Assembly: GCA_003662535.1 (NCBI GenBank)
Contig: QMYG01000002.1
Location: 1 to 16,456, forward strand
Length of the DNA stretch: 16,456 bases
Direction: 5' to 3'
Origin: Candidatus Bathyarchaeota archaeon
GTDB lineage: Archaea; Thermoproteota; Bathyarchaeia; EX4484-135; B24-G1
The notes under the pieces were generated by a model. It did not search any database. It saw only the letters and a list, made by a program, of their open reading frames with translations, and was not told the origin of the DNA. This document shows positions 14,512 to 16,456 of this stretch, piece after piece; within the stretch, counting starts at the first letter, position 1, and each line of letters begins with the position of its first letter. A program made the translations under genes and the position numbers.

Positions 14512-14540
14512 CTGGGTGGGTGCACCCAGAAAAATTTAGG
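14511..14540 (-). promoter_or_regulatory. TATA element and inverted repeat before the YkgJ-like gene
   Basis: TCTGGGT and ACCCAGA (14511-14517 and 14524-14530) are inverted arms around GGGTGC; they contain the perfect palindrome GGGTGCACCC (14518-14527). Minus-strand CCTAAATTTT (14531-14540) just upstream is a TATA-like element. The repeat would lie at the transcription start, a repressor-type position. Confidence 0.45.
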
Positions 14541-14567
14541 GAGAAGGCACAGAAATTACTTATGCCT

Positions 14568-14897
14568 TTAGGCGACGTAGGCCCTCTGCTCCCTACTCGG
14601 CTTAGGCCTCCTCGATTCTCCGCATAGCTGGCAGCTCTGGGCGCAAAGCTTTAGGTGTTCCTCCTCATCCCTTAAGGCGGCTTCCGCCGCCTTGAGACAG
14701 AGATTGCTCGGCTCCTCGCATCCAGCCTCCTTACAGAGCCCCGCAATGAAGGTGCACATTCGCTTCACATCCTCGGGGTCTAGCACCGCCCTGTGCGTCC
14801 TCACGAGGAGGCAAAGCTCTCTGGCTAGGGCGCAAGTTCTTAGGTAGTCAAAACGCTCGATAACCTTTTCCCGCATCCTTCTACGTGAAAGCTCCAA
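14568..14897 (-). CDS. small cysteine-rich helical protein, possibly DUF326/copper-storage-like
   Basis: The 109-residue product holds nine cysteines (22, 29, 48, 55, 60, 67, 85, 89, 92) on what look like amphipathic helices, and a basic tail after residue 96. The ending DEEEHLKLCAQSCQLCGE resembles the last helix of the DUF326 four-helix family, which includes copper-storage proteins, but it lacks the many repeated CxxxC pairs of the classic proteins. Binding of copper, zinc or an iron-sulfur cluster is plausible and not shown. The start is TTG 14897 or ATG 14876. It is upstream of another Cys-cluster gene (YkgJ-like) on the same strand. I cannot name it with confidence. Confidence 0.6.
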   Translation of the reverse strand: MELSRRRMREKVIERFDYLRTCALARELCLLVRTHRAVLDPEDVKRMCTFIAGLCKEAGCEEPSNLCLKAAEAALRDEEEHLKLCAQSCQLCGESRRPKPSREQRAYVA

Positions 14898-15003
14898 GCC
14901 CTACAGCACCAATTATCCATAGACCCCGCTCCCTAATAACTTAAGCGTCGCTCAGTGAGAGCCTTAGAGGGGAGCTTAAAACGCAAGCCTGTAAAATGCG
15001 GTT

Positions 15004-15882
15004 TTAAACCCTACCTATGAGCCTGCAGAAGCTACACACATCTCCGCTGCTCGGCTCTCCACAGACCTTACAGGACTTAAACTTAGGGGCGTCTACCACG
15101 ATGTTCAGCTTTTCCAACCCCCTAGCTATGGAAAGCTTAAACCCGGGAACCCTCTCCTCAACGATTTCCCCCACCTCCCTCCACCTGCTTACGACTGAGT
15201 GGGGGCATTTCCCCTCCTCGTATGGCAGGTTTAGGATTTTTGCGTAGGTTTCGTTTTCCTTCTCGCTTCTCTCGAACAGGGGCTTAATTTTTGTGAGAAC
15301 CTTCGGGTGGTTGGAGGGGAGTAGGGGCTTCTGTTTCGAGAGCCAAAAATAGTTTCCGCTTGCCCAGTTCTTGAAGAAGAATTCGACCGTGTCCTCTAGG
15401 TTGTGTCCTGTTGCGAGCCTGTCTGCCCCGAGTTCTCTGGGGATTTTGTTCATTAGGTATCTTTTTATTATTCCACAGGCGGAGCAGGGCTTTCTCCTAG
15501 AGGATTTGGCGACCTCCTCCACGCCTACGCCGTAAACAGCCTTTACGTCTACCACCTCCAACTCTACGTCCAGCTTCTCGCAGAGCCTCCTAGAGGCCTC
15601 CTCCACCCTCCTCGAGTATTCCCCAATACCGAGGTTTATGTGGAAGGCTGACAATTCGATGGCGAATTTCTCTGAAAGCCTTTTCAGGACTGCTAGGCAG
15701 GAGGCGCTATCCTTCCCCCCAGAAACAGCCACAAACACCCTCTCTCCAGGCCTAAGGAGCCTGTGCTTTCTGATGAAGCCCTCCACCTTATTCTCGTAGA
15801 ACTCGACGAAGCATCGGCTACAGAAGCTACGCCTATACTGCTTAAGCCTTATGACTGCTTCTTCTCCACATCTGCACAGCAT
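15004..15882 (-). CDS. ttuA: TtuA/NcsA-type tRNA 2-thiolation protein (PP-loop)
   Basis: It adenylates and thiolates uridine in tRNA (U54 in thermophiles for TtuA, U34 for Ncs6-type NcsA), using sulfur from a ubiquitin-like carrier. All landmarks are present (numbered from TTG 15888): zinc ligands C5, C7, C23, C26; the PP-loop SGGKDS (56-61); PCSACGIIKRY (C135, C138), GHNLEDT (161-167) and KCPHS (C228), where the three Cys bind a [4Fe-4S] cluster; and a C-terminal zinc site C273, C276, C285, C288. Length (about 294) is normal for the family. ATG 15882 is chosen because AGG lies six bases upstream; TTG 15888 adds two residues. The LEA14-like gene ends 30 bases upstream. Which of U34 or U54 is its target cannot be told from sequence, so the symbol is tentative. 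Confidence 0.88.
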   Translation of the reverse strand: MLCRCGEEAVIRLKQYRRSFCSRCFVEFYENKVEGFIRKHRLLRPGERVFVAVSGGKDSASCLAVLKRLSEKFAIELSAFHINLGIGEYSRRVEEASRRLCEKLDVELEVVDVKAVYGVGVEEVAKSSRRKPCSACGIIKRYLMNKIPRELGADRLATGHNLEDTVEFFFKNWASGNYFWLSKQKPLLPSNHPKVLTKIKPLFERSEKENETYAKILNLPYEEGKCPHSVVSRWREVGEIVEERVPGFKLSIARGLEKLNIVVDAPKFKSCKVCGEPSSGDVCSFCRLIGRV

Positions 15883-15917
15883 TTCCAACCTTCTATGTAT
15901 TTTCGGAAAGGCGTCCC

Positions 15918-16388
15918 TTAAGGATACCTGTAGACGACGCTGAACTGCCTAGAAGCTGGAATCAGACCGAAGAGCAGGCGGGTGTGCAGAACCCCCTCTA
16001 CAGCTAGCTCAAACTCCCCCTGAAGCAACATGCTGATAATAGATAGCACCAGCTGTTGGCTGTCTATGTGCAGGTAGACTTGCTCCAACTTTGAGCCTCT
16101 AGGCGGGACACGCACATCAGGCAGGTGCCCATCGCCGATGTAGACCTTTGAGAGGTATATTTGGAAGTCTGAGGAGAGCTGCGTCGGGACATTGGATGGA
16201 TTTGTGAAATTGAGCGTCATTGTGATTTCTATTGTTTTGACTCCGTCTGTTCCGATGCTCACTTGTGTGTTTACAATCTCTACTTCTAGGGATTTTAGGG
16301 CTGTGTATTCGCTATACGTTTGATGGGCTATGGCTCCGACGCTGATTCCTATCAGAAAGATTATTAGCAGTTTGAGGGGTTTTCTCAG
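15918..16388 (-). CDS. LEA14-like (WHy-domain) protein with N-terminal membrane anchor, apparent CTG start
   Basis: The frame is open from 16400 to the stop at 15918. From residue 1 it reads a basic start and membrane segment (LRKPLKLLIIFLIGISVGAI), then LKSLEVEIVNTQVS, then IEITMTLNFTNPSNVP, YLSKVYIGDG and the rest of a beta-sandwich typical of LEA14/WHy proteins. These are extracytoplasmic-facing stress-type domains of unknown biochemical function. The only canonical start in the frame is GTG 16262, which would remove the anchor and the first strand. CTG 16388, with a perfect GGAGG at 16397-16401 eight bases upstream, fits far better. The ribosome site lies within the 3' end of the upstream frame, whose stop (16391-16393) is two bases before the CTG. 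An upstream frameshift or an error in the sequence is the alternative explanation. Confidence 0.68.
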   Translation of the reverse strand: MRKPLKLLIIFLIGISVGAIAHQTYSEYTALKSLEVEIVNTQVSIGTDGVKTIEITMTLNFTNPSNVPTQLSSDFQIYLSKVYIGDGHLPDVRVPPRGSKLEQVYLHIDSQQLVLSIISMLLQGEFELAVEGVLHTRLLFGLIPASRQFSVVYRYP

Positions 16389-16390
16389 TT

Positions 16391-16456
16391 TTACGGCCTC
16401 CTAGCTCTACGTCTTGTGAACCTGAATTTTAGGCTTTTCTTCTCAGCCTCCATCAC
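16391..16456 (-). CDS. C-terminal tail of a gene running off the right edge
   Basis: The frame is open from the edge to TAA (16391-16393) and ends in a very basic tail (KKSLKFRFTRRRARRP). It carries the ribosome site for the LEA14-like gene, so the two appear operonic. Only 21 codons are visible; an ATG lies at 16453 and a separate short protein cannot be excluded. No family can be named. Confidence 0.4.
   Translation of the reverse strand: MMEAEKKSLKFRFTRRRARRP

Noticed and set aside
14119-14571. 150-codon open frame on the plus strand
   Set aside because: Antisense to the YkgJ-like gene, which has complete Cys motifs; the shadow has no recognisable domain.
14898-15003. intergenic stretch checked for tRNA, C/D-box RNA or riboswitch
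   Set aside because: No cloverleaf, no convincing C and D boxes and no stable long stem seen; only an AT-rich promoter-like part near 14930-14945.
1-16456. CRISPR arrays, insertion sequences, integrase attachment sites
   Set aside because: No regularly spaced repeats, transposase or integrase genes, or terminal inverted repeats seen.

Overview
The window looks like a chromosomal segment of a thermophilic archaeon, probably of the TACK/Thermoproteota side (a Caldarchaeales/Aigarchaeota-like lineage is a guess, not shown). Evidence: archaeal TATA boxes about 25 bases before start codons (leaderless or nearly leaderless genes), GGAGG or GGTGAT-type ribosome sites elsewhere, frequent GTG and TTG starts, Arg AGG and Leu CTA codons, a TtuA/NcsA-type tRNA thiolase and an archaeal-style LEA14-like protein. 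GC content is moderate. I see no rRNA, tRNA, CRISPR array or insertion sequence.

Layout. 1-104: window edge without a secure gene. 105-1562 (+): winged-helix/PfkB sugar-kinase fusion. 1569-2273 (-): CPBP (CAAX-type) membrane protease. 2450-3491 (+): polytopic membrane protein overlapping a winged-helix regulator. 3488-3949 (-): membrane-anchored bacterial-type PH-domain protein. 4022-5762 (-): heavy-metal P1B-type ATPase with two lesions, a frameshift and the loss of the segment carrying the CPC motif, so probably a pseudogene. 5777-5803: perfect inverted repeat in the divergent region before 5847-6200 (+), a ModE-like DNA-binding protein. 6163-7062 (-): CofE-like (F420 gamma-glutamyl ligase family) protein, downstream of 7095-8680 (-), a membrane-anchored P-loop ATPase/TPR protein split by a one-base frameshift.

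8866-10347 (+): divergent Nramp-superfamily transporter without the metal-binding DPGN motif, convergent with 10405-12461 (-), an overlapping pair encoding a two-CCG-domain protein and a LUD/two-[4Fe-4S] protein (LutA/LutB-like, lactate-type oxidation). 12579-13902 (-): a small protein with a strikingly E2F/DP-like winged helix, followed by a beta-CASP/metallo-beta-lactamase nuclease-like gene. 13975-14511 (-): YkgJ-like Cys-cluster protein. 14568-14897 (-): Cys-rich helical protein. 15004-16388 (-): LEA14-like anchored protein, apparently using a CTG start, followed by TtuA/NcsA tRNA 2-thiolation enzyme; the tail of another gene reaches the right edge.

Main points of interest: the E2F-like domain coupled to a beta-CASP nuclease; the Nramp-like carrier lacking its metal site beside a Lut-type module; the STAND-like ATPase-TPR gene broken at an A4 run; the doubly damaged metal ATPase with a strong operator-like repeat; and the apparent CTG start. 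The rest is ordinary archaeal housekeeping and accessory content.
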